A stretch of DNA of 64,000 nt from positions 558,001-622,000 of the forward strand of contig NZ_JADKYZ010000002.1 of the NCBI RefSeq assembly GCF_015354245.1. Direction: 5' to 3'. The position numbers and the translations under genes were made by a program. The notes under the pieces are model-generated. The model worked only from the letters and a program-made list of their open reading frames with translations. It was not told where the DNA came from and did no database searches. The first letter of the stretch is position 1; every line of letters starts with the position of its first letter. This document shows, piece by piece, positions 1-11,602 of this stretch. Source of the stretch: Diaphorobacter caeni. Its GTDB lineage: Bacteria > Pseudomonadota > Gammaproteobacteria > Burkholderiales > Burkholderiaceae_C.

Positions 1-824
1 CCCCGCCGGTAGTCGCTGGGCGGCACGCCCATGTGCTGCACGAAAAAGCGCGCGAAGTGCGACGGTGCGGCAAAGCCCAGCTCGTCGGACACTTCGGCGA
101 GGCTCTTGTCGCTTTGCGCCAGCAGCTCGGTGGCAACCGCCATGCGCGCCCAGTCAAGGTACTGCTGCGGCGGCACGCCCACGCAGAGCTTGAACTGTTC
201 AAAAAAGCGCGATCGCGACAGCCCCACCTGACTCGCGATCCACTCCAGCCCCGGGTTCTCGCGCGCCTTCGCGCGAATCAGCGCGAGTGACTTCTGCACG
301 CGCGCGTCCATGGGCCGCTCGGCCTTGTGGAAGTTCGCGCGCATGGACTGGTCCACATGCGTATCCACCACTTCGCGAACCAGATTCAAGACCAGCGGCT
401 CGAAGTGCTGCTCGACCTGCGCGGCGCCGGCCTGCAGCGTGGCGGCCAGCCGCTGAAGGCACAGGCGCAGCGGCTCGGTCAACACCATCTGCGGATGCTG
501 GAAAAGGCGCAGCAGCGGCAGGTCCATCATCCCCAGCGCGTTCCCCAGCCACTGCGTGTTGGGCAGCACGGTCAGCACTTGCGTTTCGCGCTCGCCGTCG
601 CTTGCGAGCTTGCGGTGCGGCAGCCATGGATTCACCAGCACCGCATGCGTCTCGTCGAGCCGGTATTCCTCATGCGCGACCTGAAAGCCACAGGGCGCAC
701 CGCCGATGTAGAAGATGAAGTTGAACTCCAGATGCGAGTGCTCGACCAGCGCGCGCGCAGTGGAATGCACGGCTATCCGGCCAAACGAACCTTGAATCGC
801 GACGGACGATGTTTCAATGCTCAA
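1..824 (-). CDS. AraC-family transcriptional regulator (C-terminus cut by window edge)
   Basis: Reading leftwards, the frame opens at a TTG at 822-824 and stays open to base 1, giving about 274 residues with the last few missing. An AAGGAG ribosome-binding site lies 7 bases before the TTG, which is why a non-ATG start is preferred. The first half looks like an AraC-type ligand-sensing domain (FNFIFYIGG, LVNPWLPHRKL). The last third holds two helix-turn-helix motifs, around WIASQVGLSRSRFFEQF and LAEVSDELGFAAPSHFARFF, followed by GVPPSDYRR, the classic AraC/XylS DNA-binding unit. It is divergent from the hydrolase/dehydrogenase operon starting at 1028 across a 203-base gap, so it probably controls that operon. 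The inducer is unknown. Confidence 0.88.
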   Translation of the reverse strand, partial: MSIETSSVAIQGSFGRIAVHSTARALVEHSHLEFNFIFYIGGAPCGFQVAHEEYRLDETHAVLVNPWLPHRKLASDGERETQVLTVLPNTQWLGNALGMMDLPLLRLFQHPQMVLTEPLRLCLQRLAATLQAGAAQVEQHFEPLVLNLVREVVDTHVDQSMRANFHKAERPMDARVQKSLALIRAKARENPGLEWIASQVGLSRSRFFEQFKLCVGVPPQQYLDWARMAVATELLAQSDKSLAEVSDELGFAAPSHFARFFVQHMGVPPSDYRR

Positions 825-1027
825 GAGAGTTCTCCTTCTCCTTGCTGTCGACTGTGGTGGGCCTTGCTGAGCCCCAGTGCTTCGCACGCCACAGCATACC
901 CAACTATGGGTCCAGGAAATATTCGGACGATCCGGTAAGCCTTCGGATGGAGTGGCTGCGGGCAAGCGAGCCTGCAGGCCTACATTGAACGTCATATCGA
1001 CACACCCCAACGAAAGGCAGGACATCC

Positions 1028-1783
1028 ATGGGCAATCATCCCCTTGTGGCTGGGCATGGACCGCGCCATGTGCTGGTCGTGCATGGCTGGTTTGGAAGCG
1101 CTCAAAGCTGGCGTTCCTTCATCCCGGAAATCGACCCCGAGCAGTTCACCTACGCATTCATCGACTGCAGGGGATACGGAGCACGCCAGCACGAAGACGG
1201 CCCCTACGACATGCAGACCGTGGCGGGCGACGTGCTCGCCGTGGCGGACCAGCTCGGCTGGAAGGAGTTCGACCTGATCGGCCACTCGATGGGCGGCAAG
1301 GCCATCCAGCACGCTCTGCGGCTGGCGCCCGGGCGCGTGCGCCGACTGGTGGCGATCACGCCGGTGCCTGCGGTCGGCGTGCCGTTCGACGACGAGACCT
1401 GGACGCTTTTCAGCAACGCGGCGGGCGATGCCGACGCGCGCACCGCCATCGTGAGCCACAGCACCGGGGGACGCATGTCCGCATCGCTGGTGCAGCACAT
1501 CGTCGCGCATTCGCTGGAGCAATCGCGCACGGATGCGTTCGCTGCCTATCTTCCCTCCTGGGCCCGCACGGATCTCTCTGACGGTCTTCAGGGACTTCCG
1601 CATCCCATGCTCGTGGTCGTCGGGGCACATGACCCCGGCCTGACCGTGCAGGCGATGCAGGCCACGTTTTCAACCCTCTACCCACAGGCGCGCATCGAAG
1701 TGCTCGCCGACGCCGGCCACTATCCGATGGACGAAACGCCCCGGGAACTGGTCACGCTCGTCGAGCGCTTTCTCAGCGCGTGA
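1028..1783 (+). CDS. Alpha/beta hydrolase
   Basis: 251 residues with the canonical alpha/beta-hydrolase layout. HGWFGS (19-24) forms the oxyanion region, GHSMGG (85-90) carries the nucleophile Ser87, Asp202 lies in VVGAHDPG and His231 in DAGHYPMDE. There is no signal peptide, so it is likely cytoplasmic. The substrate is unknown; the family covers esterases, C-C bond hydrolases and lactonases. It is the first gene of a three-gene run with a second hydrolase and an Ldh-type dehydrogenase, divergent from an AraC regulator. This suggests an inducible catabolic pathway in which an ester or diketone is cleaved and a 2-hydroxyacid is oxidised; the pathway is inference. Confidence 0.85.
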   Translation: MGNHPLVAGHGPRHVLVVHGWFGSAQSWRSFIPEIDPEQFTYAFIDCRGYGARQHEDGPYDMQTVAGDVLAVADQLGWKEFDLIGHSMGGKAIQHALRLAPGRVRRLVAITPVPAVGVPFDDETWTLFSNAAGDADARTAIVSHSTGGRMSASLVQHIVAHSLEQSRTDAFAAYLPSWARTDLSDGLQGLPHPMLVVVGAHDPGLTVQAMQATFSTLYPQARIEVLADAGHYPMDETPRELVTLVERFLSA

Positions 1784-1829
1784 ACCGCGCCCTCTTTCTC
1801 TCTTTCTTTCACACACCCACGAGACCCGT

Positions 1830-2720
1830 ATGGACACCCCCATCACCTTTCCATCCGACGGCCTGAAGCTGTCGGCCATCCTCAACGTTCCGTCGGAACT
1901 GTCGGCTTCTGAAAAGCGCCCGGCCATCGTCGTGCTGCATGGCTTCGGCAGCAACAAGGAAGACGGCATGGTGCAACTGGCCTGCCGGCTGTTCGAGCGC
2001 CTGGGCTATGTCACGCTGCGCTTTGACATGCGCGGCTGCGGCCAGAGCGAAGGGGAGCGCGCTCGCGTCATCTGTCTTGAGCAGGTAAGCGACACGCGCA
2101 ACGCCGTGAGCTTTCTGAGCGAGCATCCACAAGTGAACGCCGACGCCATCGCCGTGATGGGACACAGCTTCGGTGCCGCCGTGGCGGTGTACGCGGCCGG
2201 CGTGGACCAGCGCATCGCCGCCTGCATTTCATCCGGAGGCTGGGGCGATGGCGAGGCCAAGTTCCGCACTCAGCACGCCTCCCCCGAGGCCTGGGATCGA
2301 TTCCAGAGCATGCGCGCGCACGGCAAGTCGCAGCAGGCCATCGGCGAGAGCGTGCGCGTTTCGCGCTTTGACATCGTGCCGATCCCCGTGGCCATGCGCA
2401 GCAACCTGCCAGCGGGTTCGTTCATGGACTTCCCGTTCGACGTAGTGGAAAGCATGTACGCCTTTCGCCCCATCGACGTCGTCGGCCAGATCGCGCCGCG
2501 CCCGCTGATGCTGCTGCATCCCGCCGTAGACTCCGTCACGCCGACGCAGCAGTCCATCGACATGTTCACCCGGGCCGGAATGCCCACCGACCTTCATCTC
2601 GTTGCGGGCATCGACCATTTCATCTTCTCCGATGACAGCACACTGGTGCTCCAGCTCGTCACGGACTGGCTGCGAAAATTCTTTCCCATTGACGGTCCCA
2701 CCGACGGAGCCAGAACATGA
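1830..2720 (+). CDS. Alpha/beta hydrolase (dienelactone/prolyl-oligopeptidase-like)
   Basis: 296 residues. HGFGSN (37-42) is the oxyanion segment and GHSFGA (111-116) carries nucleophile Ser113. Asp234 (HPAVDSVTP) and His263 (GIDHFIF) complete a plausible catalytic triad. The N-terminus (MDTPITFPSDGLKLSAIL) resembles hydrolases of the YqiA/FrsA/acyl-peptidase type that begin with a short beta hairpin. No signal peptide is visible. The stop overlaps the start of the next gene by four bases (ATGA), implying translational coupling with the Ldh-family dehydrogenase. It is a separate type from the first hydrolase, not an obvious tandem duplicate. The substrate is not known. Confidence 0.83.
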   Translation: MDTPITFPSDGLKLSAILNVPSELSASEKRPAIVVLHGFGSNKEDGMVQLACRLFERLGYVTLRFDMRGCGQSEGERARVICLEQVSDTRNAVSFLSEHPQVNADAIAVMGHSFGAAVAVYAAGVDQRIAACISSGGWGDGEAKFRTQHASPEAWDRFQSMRAHGKSQQAIGESVRVSRFDIVPIPVAMRSNLPAGSFMDFPFDVVESMYAFRPIDVVGQIAPRPLMLLHPAVDSVTPTQQSIDMFTRAGMPTDLHLVAGIDHFIFSDDSTLVLQLVTDWLRKFFPIDGPTDGART

Positions 2721-3775
2721 ATGAACGCCCCCCACATCCCATGGTGACATCAGCGGCGCTCGAGCGTTTCGCCCATGCTCTTCTGCAGGCGGGGGGCATG
2801 AGCGATGCCAACGCGCATCAGGTGGCGCAGGCTCTGGTCTGGGCAGACATGCGCGGCACCGGCTCGCACGGGGTTTCACGCATTCCTCTGTACCTGCAGT
2901 GGCTGGCCAGCGGGCAGATGAAAGGCGATGCATCGCCCCGCGTGGTGTCGCAGTTGCCCGCACTCGTGATGGTGGACGGTCAGCACGGCCCCGGCGCACC
3001 CGGCATGAACGTGACGCTGGACGCGGTCACCGACGGCGCCAGCCGCGCCGGCGCGTGTATCGGCCTGCTGCGCTCCACGACGCACACGGGAGCGCTCGGC
3101 TATTTCACCTCCCGCATCGCGGATCGGAACATGCTCGGCATCGCGATGGCGGCTTCCGGCCCGCACATGGCCTATCACGGAGCCGCCGTGGCCGGCGTCT
3201 CCACGGCCCCGCTGTCCATCGCCTGTCCTGGCGCCAGCGCGCAGATGCCCATCGTGTTCGACATGGCCTCCAGCGCCATGGCCCTCGGCAAACTGATGCA
3301 GGCCAAGGCGACAGGAGCAACGTTGCCGCCGGACGCCGCCATGGACGCCACCGGCCAGATGACCACCGACCCATCCGCCGCCACCACGCTGTTGCCGCTC
3401 GGTGGCCCCAAGGGGTCGGGACTCGCATTGATGGCGGAGGTCGTCAGCAGTCTGCTCGTCGACAATCCCCTTCTGTCCGTCGCGCTGCAAACCCCGCCCG
3501 AGCAGCGGATTCACGAGCAGAACGCCGTGCTCATCGCGATCGACATCGTGCAGATCGTCCCGCTCAGCCGTTTTCGGGAAGAAGCGCAGGCCCTGGCGCA
3601 GGCCATGAAAACCCTGCCGGCAGCCCGGAAAGATGCCCCCATCCTGCTGCCCGGTGAGCGCGGTCACGCTCACGCCAACCGTGCAGCCAGTGGGGGTATC
3701 CGCCTCTCGCCGCCAACCATGCAGGCGCTCGAGAAACTGGCCGAACGATTCAAGCTGACGGCCCCGTGGGCCTGA
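2717..3775 (+). CDS. Ldh-family (malate/L-lactate/sulfolactate-type) NAD(P)-dependent dehydrogenase
   Basis: 352 residues, the usual length for the YlbC/MdhII fold unrelated to classical lactate dehydrogenase. Family hallmarks are ADMRGTGSHGVSRIPLYL (43-60) with His51, and RSTTHTGALGYF (119-130) with His123, the conserved acid/base-type histidine. PLGGPKGSGLALM later in the protein is also typical. The family reversibly oxidises 2-hydroxyacids such as malate, sulfolactate, ureidoglycolate and diketogulonate; which applies here cannot be read from sequence. The start overlaps the preceding hydrolase stop (ATGA). It is the last gene of the operon, followed by about 115 bases before the groES promoter. 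Confidence 0.87.
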   Translation: MNERPPHPMVTSAALERFAHALLQAGGMSDANAHQVAQALVWADMRGTGSHGVSRIPLYLQWLASGQMKGDASPRVVSQLPALVMVDGQHGPGAPGMNVTLDAVTDGASRAGACIGLLRSTTHTGALGYFTSRIADRNMLGIAMAASGPHMAYHGAAVAGVSTAPLSIACPGASAQMPIVFDMASSAMALGKLMQAKATGATLPPDAAMDATGQMTTDPSAATTLLPLGGPKGSGLALMAEVVSSLLVDNPLLSVALQTPPEQRIHEQNAVLIAIDIVQIVPLSRFREEAQALAQAMKTLPAARKDAPILLPGERGHAHANRAASGGIRLSPPTMQALEKLAERFKLTAPWA

Positions 3776-3891
3776 TGTTCAGAAGCGTCTCCCTCTCCAT
3801 TCGCCCCTTCATTCGTCTTTCCGCTCGCCTCGCCGTCCGGCAAATGTCCAGTCTCGCGCCAATCCAATCGGCGATTCGCAGGACAGCCCTC

Positions 3892-3919
3892 TTGAAAAGC
3901 TGAAGAATTGCCTTATTAT
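3892..3919 (+). promoter_or_regulatory. Predicted sigma70-type promoter of groESL
   Basis: TTGAAA (3892-3897) and TATTAT (3914-3919) are separated by 16 bases. The -10 element abuts the CIRCE operator, so HrcA binding would block polymerase. The longer string CTTGAAA (3891-3897) also resembles a sigma32 -35 element, but no good sigma32 -10 (CCCCAT-like) follows at the right spacing. Confidence 0.65.
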
Positions 3920-3945
3920 TAGCACTCGATGCTCGTGAGTGCTAA
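3919..3945. promoter_or_regulatory. CIRCE operator (HrcA binding site)
   Basis: TTAGCACTC (3919-3927), nine bases, GAGTGCTAA (3937-3945): an exact match to the 9-9-9 CIRCE inverted repeat. HrcA binds CIRCE and represses groESL at normal temperature. Here it lies about 100 bases upstream of the groES start. Confidence 0.97.
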
Positions 3946-4042
3946 CAGCCCTCGAAGGCATAAAGTTGCAATGTCGGCCTGGATCCATCCGGGCCAGCTT
4001 CTTCATCGTTCCATCAATCCAGTTGAAATTTCAGGAGTAGGT

Positions 4043-4333
4043 ATGAATCTGCGTCCCCTGCACGATCGCGTGATCGTCAAGCGCCTCGAGAACGAAACCA
4101 AGACCGCTTCGGGCATCGTGATCCCCGACAGCGCCACCGAGAAGCCTGATCAAGGCGAAGTCGTGGCCGTCGGCCCCGGCAAGCGTGACGACAAGGGCGC
4201 TCTGATCGCTCTGAACGTGAAGGTCGGTGACCGCGTTCTGTTCGGCAAGTACTCCGGCCAGACCGTCAAGGTCGCTGGCGACGAACTGCTGGTGATGAAG
4301 GAAGACGACCTCTTTGCAGTCGTCGAAAAGTAA
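4043..4333 (+). CDS. groS: Co-chaperonin GroES
   Basis: 96 residues starting [16 protein letters not shown], the family consensus. The frame is open further upstream, but ATG 4043 has the ribosome-binding site AGGAG seven bases before it and gives the standard N-terminus. The mobile loop ([14 protein letters not shown]) and the C-terminal [13 protein letters not shown] are intact. The protein forms the heptameric lid of the GroEL chamber in the cytoplasm. It is followed 83 bases later by groL in the same operon, under CIRCE control. Confidence 0.98.
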   Translation: MNLRPLHDRVIVKRLENETKTASGIVIPDSATEKPDQGEVVAVGPGKRDDKGALIALNVKVGDRVLFGKYSGQTVKVAGDELLVMKEDDLFAVVEK

Positions 4334-4386
4334 GCATCTTCATGCTTGCCGGCCCGACTGATTCGGGCCGAAATCGCTTCATCTAA

Positions 4387-6063
<1,677 letters not shown>

Positions 6064-6130
6064 TTGCCCTGCGGGGTGGCTGGTGGGTAGAGGCTCCAGC
6101 CGGCTCGCGTCCGGAAGTCATTCCAAAACA

Positions 6131-6170
6131 AAAAACCCTGCAGGTCTTTGGATCTGCGGGGTTTTTTGTT
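6131..6170 (+). terminator. Intrinsic terminator of groESL
   Basis: AAAAACCCTGCAG (6131-6143) pairs with CTGCGGGGTTTTT (6154-6166), one G-T wobble, with a 10-base loop and a T-run continuing on the + strand. It lies 68 bases after the groL stop. The A-run on the other side could let it act in both directions. Confidence 0.9.
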
Positions 6171-6242
6171 TTTGCTTTTCGTTTTTTTGCTTCTGCCGTG
6201 TCGTGCAGGACAGAGGCCGGGACTGCCCCCGGCGGGGCAATC

Positions 6243-6345
6243 ACTTTTTGCTTGCGCGCAAAAAGTAATCAAAAACGCGCTTTGAAGTCCTCCGGCGGAA
6301 CTCGCTGCGTTCCTTCGTCACTCCGCTCGGACAACCGCCGGAAGT
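6243..6345. repeat. REP-like palindromic unit between groL and a binding-protein gene
   Basis: Within the 334-base non-coding stretch 6064-6397, beyond the terminator, there are two nested palindromes. ACTTTTTGC (6243-6251) pairs perfectly with GCAAAAAGT (6258-6266) around a six-base loop. CTCCGGCGG (6290-6298) pairs with CCGCCGGAAG (6335-6344), enclosing CG-rich sequence. The paired-palindrome layout resembles dispersed extragenic repeats of GC-rich betaproteobacteria, but no second copy was found in this window, so repeat status is inference. No gene is seen in this interval. Confidence 0.45.
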
Positions 6346-6397
6346 CAGTTGGGGGGAGGTGTGGTCGGCACTTCGCTTCGCTCGTGCCGCTGTTCGC

Positions 6398-7291
6398 TCA
6401 ATTCGCGTAGGACTCCAGTGGCTTGTCGTTGGGGTCCTGCAGCAGTTGCTTGAGCGTGTCGCTCATCGGCAGGTTCAGGGGCTTGTTCGTGGGCGGGATG
6501 GGCTGCATGAACCACTTGTCGTAGATCTTCGCGACCTCGCCCGACTTCATCATGTCGGTCAGGGCTCCGTCGACCGCTTTCTTGAAGACCGGGTCGTCCT
6601 TGCGGAACAGCAGCGCGATCGGCTCTGAGCCCAGCACTTCGCCGACGATCTTGAAGCCGTCGGGGTTCTTGCTGTTGGCGATGACGCCGGCGAGCAGGTT
6701 GTCGTCCAGCACAAAGGCGTCGGCGCGGCCGGATTCGAGCATGAGGAAGCTCTCGAAGTGGTCCTTGCCAAGCGAGGTGGGCAGGTTGACGTTGTTGTCC
6801 TTGCCGTACTTGCGCAGCAGCTGCACGGCCGTGGTGCCTGCGGATGCGGCGACGTTCCTGTTGTCGAGCTGCTTGAACGAGGTGATGCCGGAGTCCGCGC
6901 GCACCGCCATGCGGACCTGGCTCACGTAGGTCGTTACCGCGAAGGAGACCTGCTTCTGGCGGGTGAGGTTGTTGGTGGTCGGGCCGCAGCCCATGTCTAC
7001 CGTGCCGTTTTCGACCAGCGGCATGGTGTTCTGCGCGGTGAGGGCCATGTATTCGAGCTTCACCTTGGGCGCGATGCGTGCCATCACCTTCTCGCAGAGC
7101 TCGACGTGGTAGCCCGCGTATTTGCGTTCCGCACCGATGGCGTAGGCCATGGGGGCCGAACTTTCGCGCACGCCGAGCACGATCTTGCCTGCGCTCTGGA
7201 TTTTTTCCATCGTGCCTGCCGCGGGTGTCTGGGCATGTGCGGAGGCGGCCAACAAGCCGGCCAGTGCGAGGCCGGTCCAAACGAACTTCAT
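6398..7291 (-). CDS. Periplasmic amino-acid-type ABC transporter substrate-binding protein
   Basis: 297 residues from ATG 7291, which has GGAG a few bases upstream; the open frame extends further but without a signal sequence. Residues 1-20 (MKFVWTGLALAGLLAASAHA) form a signal peptide with cleavage after AHA. The mature part is a family-3 solute-binding protein: GKIVLGVRESSAPMAY at the start, NGTVDMGCGPTTNNLTR and the C-terminal IYDKWFMQPIPP are typical of glutamate/aspartate-binding GltI-like proteins. No permease or ATPase gene is adjacent, so it is an orphan here. It is transcribed towards groEL and ends at the palindromic region. Confidence 0.88.
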   Translation of the reverse strand: MKFVWTGLALAGLLAASAHAQTPAAGTMEKIQSAGKIVLGVRESSAPMAYAIGAERKYAGYHVELCEKVMARIAPKVKLEYMALTAQNTMPLVENGTVDMGCGPTTNNLTRQKQVSFAVTTYVSQVRMAVRADSGITSFKQLDNRNVAASAGTTAVQLLRKYGKDNNVNLPTSLGKDHFESFLMLESGRADAFVLDDNLLAGVIANSKNPDGFKIVGEVLGSEPIALLFRKDDPVFKKAVDGALTDMMKSGEVAKIYDKWFMQPIPPTNKPLNLPMSDTLKQLLQDPNDKPLESYAN

Positions 7292-7423
7292 GGGATCTCC
7301 TTCTGTCGTTGCAGTGATGCTTGCGGCCGCAAGCCATGCGCGGATGGGCACAATGGCTTGGCCTGCCTCACTATCGTTCAGAAGGGGCGCCGCGCCCAAT
7401 AGAGGTTTGCACCAAGCAGTAAG

Positions 7424-9009
<1,586 letters not shown>

Positions 9010-9013
<4 letters not shown>

Positions 9014-9960
9014 GCAGCGGCCAACATCATCTGTTCAAGCTTGGCCGCATCGGCTGCGAAAGCGCGAATGCCTTCCGCGAGCTTTTCGGTCGCCATGGCG
9101 TCGGCGTTGAGCGCGTAGCGGAAGCCCGCCTCGTCGTAGCTCACGGCAGGCAGGTCAAGCTGGCGCGCGGCCTGTGGATCGAGCGCACGGGTGATCGGCT
9201 CGTTGCTCTCGGCCAGCTTGGCGAGCAGATCGGGCGCGATCGTCAGCAGGTCCGAGCCCGCCAGCGCGATGATCTGGCCCACGTTGCGGAAGCTCGCGCC
9301 CATCACCTCGGTCCGAATGCCGAAGTGCTTGTAGTGGTTGTAGATGGCGCGCACGGATTGCACGCCGGGATCGTTGGCGCCGGCCATCTCGGCCTCGTTC
9401 CAAGTGGCGCCGGCCTGCTTCTTGTACCAGTCGTAGATGCGGCCCACGAACGGCGAGATCAGCTGCACCTTGGCCTGACCGCAGGCCACGGCCTGGGCGA
9501 ACGAGAACAGCAGCGTGAGATTGGTGTGGATGCCGCGCTCCTCGAGCTGCTTGGCCGCCTGAATGCCTTCCCAAGTGGAGGCGATCTTGATCAGCACGCG
9601 GTCGATGTGCACGCCCTCGGCCTGATACAGCTCGACGATGCGCTCGGCGCGGGCCACGGTGGCCTCGGTGTCGAACGACAGACGGGCATCCACCTCGGTG
9701 GAGACGCGGCCTGGAATGATCGACAGGATCTCGCAGCCGAAGCGCACGATCAGGCGATCCATCAGCTCGTCGATGCTGCGGCCCTTGAAGCGGGTGACGC
9801 ATTCCTGCATCAGCGGCGCGTACTCGGGCTTCTGCACGGCCTTGAGGATCAGCGACGGATTGGTCGTCGCGTCCTGCGGCTGGAAGGCGCTGAGCTGGTG
9901 AAAATCCCCGGTGTCCGCGACAACGGTGGTGAATTGCTTGAGTGCTTCGAGTTGGTTCAT
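9010..9960 (-). CDS. tal: Transaldolase
   Basis: 316 residues from ATG 9960 (AGGAG eight bases upstream; [20 protein letters not shown] is the family N-terminus). The Schiff-base lysine is Lys125 in [11 protein letters not shown] and the conserved Asp16 lies in DTGDF. It transfers dihydroxyacetone units between sugar phosphates in the non-oxidative pentose phosphate pathway. It is first in the tal-pgi pair, with a four-base overlap, and divergent from zwf across 178 bases that must hold both promoters. The longer reading frame upstream lacks homology-like sequence and was not used. Confidence 0.97.
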
Positions 9961-10138
9961 GGAAATTCTCCTCATCCAATGGCCTCGGATCATCCTCTGT
10001 CGGTCCGCCGATGAGGTTTGGCAACCCATGAGTGTATTCGCAGTGATGGAATGGGTTGAACGGGTATTGTCCTGCCTTGAAACTCGGTAACATCGGAACC
10101 AGCTCTTCAAGTTACAACTTCTCAACTATTTTTGCGCC

Positions 10139-11602
10139 ATGAGTTTTGATCTGGTTTTGTTTGGCGGCACCGGCGATCTGGCTTGGCGCAAGCTGCTGCC
10201 CGCGCTGTTTCAGGCCTGGCGCCATGGTTCGCTGCCGCCGGGCGGGCGCATTCTGGGCGTCGCGCGCGACGATCTCAGTGACGACGCCTACCGCGCGCTG
10301 ATCGCAAGCCGCCTCGATGCGGTCGAGTCCGACAAGCGCCCCAAAAGCGAAGAATTCGAAAAATTCGCGCAACTGCTGCAGTACCTGCGCATGGATCTGT
10401 CCCAGTCCGCCGACTATGAACGCCTCGCGCAGACCCTGCGCACGCGCGGTGCCGAGACGGTGGTGCTGTACCTGGCCACCGCACCCAACCTGTTCACCAC
10501 CACCTGCGAGCAACTGGGCGCGGCAGGCCTGAACACGCCGAACACCCGCGTCGTGCTCGAAAAGCCGCTGGGTCACGACCTCGCTTCCAACCGCTCGATC
10601 AACGCGGCCGTGCGCAAGGTGTTCTACGAAAAGCAGATCTTCCGCATCGACCACTACCTCGGCAAGCCATCGGTGCAAAACCTGCTGGCCATGCGATTCG
10701 GCAATGCGCTCTTCGAGCCCCTGTGGCGCCGCGAGACTGTGGCCAGCGTCGAGATCACCATGGCCGAGAAGATCGGCGTGGAAAAGCGCGGATCGTTCTA
10801 CGAAGGCACAGGCGCGCTGCGCGACATGGTGCAGAACCACGCGCTGCAACTGCTGTGCGCGATCGCCATGGAGCCGCCGATCAACGCGCACGCCGATGCG
10901 ATCCGCGACGAAAAGCTCAAGGTGCTGCGCTCGCTCGCGCCCTGGAGCCCCGCGACACTCGCGCGCGACGTGGTGCGCGGCCAATACACCGCAGGCAGCC
11001 TGAGCGGCGACCGCGTGCCCGGCTATCTGAACGAGCCCGGCGTTGCCCCGGACAGCCGCACCGAGACCTTCGTCGCGCTGCGCACCGAGATCGCCAACTG
11101 GCGCTGGGCGGGCGTGCCGTTCTACATCCGCACCGGCAAGCGGCTGGCGGCCCACGAGGCGCACATCGTCCTCAACTTCCGCCCCGCGCCGCACCCGATC
11201 TACCGCACGCCGCTCGGCATGGCGAACCGTCTGGTGATTCACCTGCAGCCGCGCGACGGCCTCGCGCTGCACCTGTTCTCGGCGGGCAACGACAAGCGCG
11301 GCGCGCGTGCCGATGCCCAGTCGCTTGCGCCCGTGCAACTCGATCTCGACTTCGACAAGCGCTTTGGCAGCGAGCGCGTGGGTGCCTACGAACGCCTGCT
11401 GCTCGACGTGATCGCCGGGCGGCTGAACCTCTTCGTGCGCGCGGATGAACAAGAGGCCGCATGGCGCTGGGTCGAGCCCATCATGCAGGCTTGGAAAGAC
11501 TCCGACGAAAGCCCCCGGCCCTATGCCGCAGGCACCTGGGGACCGAGCGCCGCCAGCGCTCTGGTCGCCCGCGATGGCAACACCTGGATGGAAGAATGCT
11601 AG
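10139..11602 (+). CDS. zwf: Glucose-6-phosphate 1-dehydrogenase
   Basis: 487 residues. The N-terminal Rossmann motif FGGTGDLAWRKLLPAL (8-23) binds NADP. RIDHYLGK (169-176) holds the catalytic His172 and sugar-phosphate-binding residues. The protein catalyses entry into the oxidative pentose phosphate and Entner-Doudoroff routes. No convincing ribosome-binding site precedes the ATG. The stop overlaps the start of hexR by seven bases, so regulator and enzyme are co-translated. Genes for 6-phosphogluconolactonase, edd and eda, often linked to zwf, are not in the window. Confidence 0.96.
   Translation: MSFDLVLFGGTGDLAWRKLLPALFQAWRHGSLPPGGRILGVARDDLSDDAYRALIASRLDAVESDKRPKSEEFEKFAQLLQYLRMDLSQSADYERLAQTLRTRGAETVVLYLATAPNLFTTTCEQLGAAGLNTPNTRVVLEKPLGHDLASNRSINAAVRKVFYEKQIFRIDHYLGKPSVQNLLAMRFGNALFEPLWRRETVASVEITMAEKIGVEKRGSFYEGTGALRDMVQNHALQLLCAIAMEPPINAHADAIRDEKLKVLRSLAPWSPATLARDVVRGQYTAGSLSGDRVPGYLNEPGVAPDSRTETFVALRTEIANWRWAGVPFYIRTGKRLAAHEAHIVLNFRPAPHPIYRTPLGMANRLVIHLQPRDGLALHLFSAGNDKRGARADAQSLAPVQLDLDFDKRFGSERVGAYERLLLDVIAGRLNLFVRADEQEAAWRWVEPIMQAWKDSDESPRPYAAGTWGPSAASALVARDGNTWMEEC

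Noticed and set aside
9961..10138. HexR operator of the TTGT-N7/8-ACAA type
   Set aside because: TTGT and ACAA both occur but never at the right spacing or order; only the weaker AAGTTACAACTT palindrome is kept as a suggestion.
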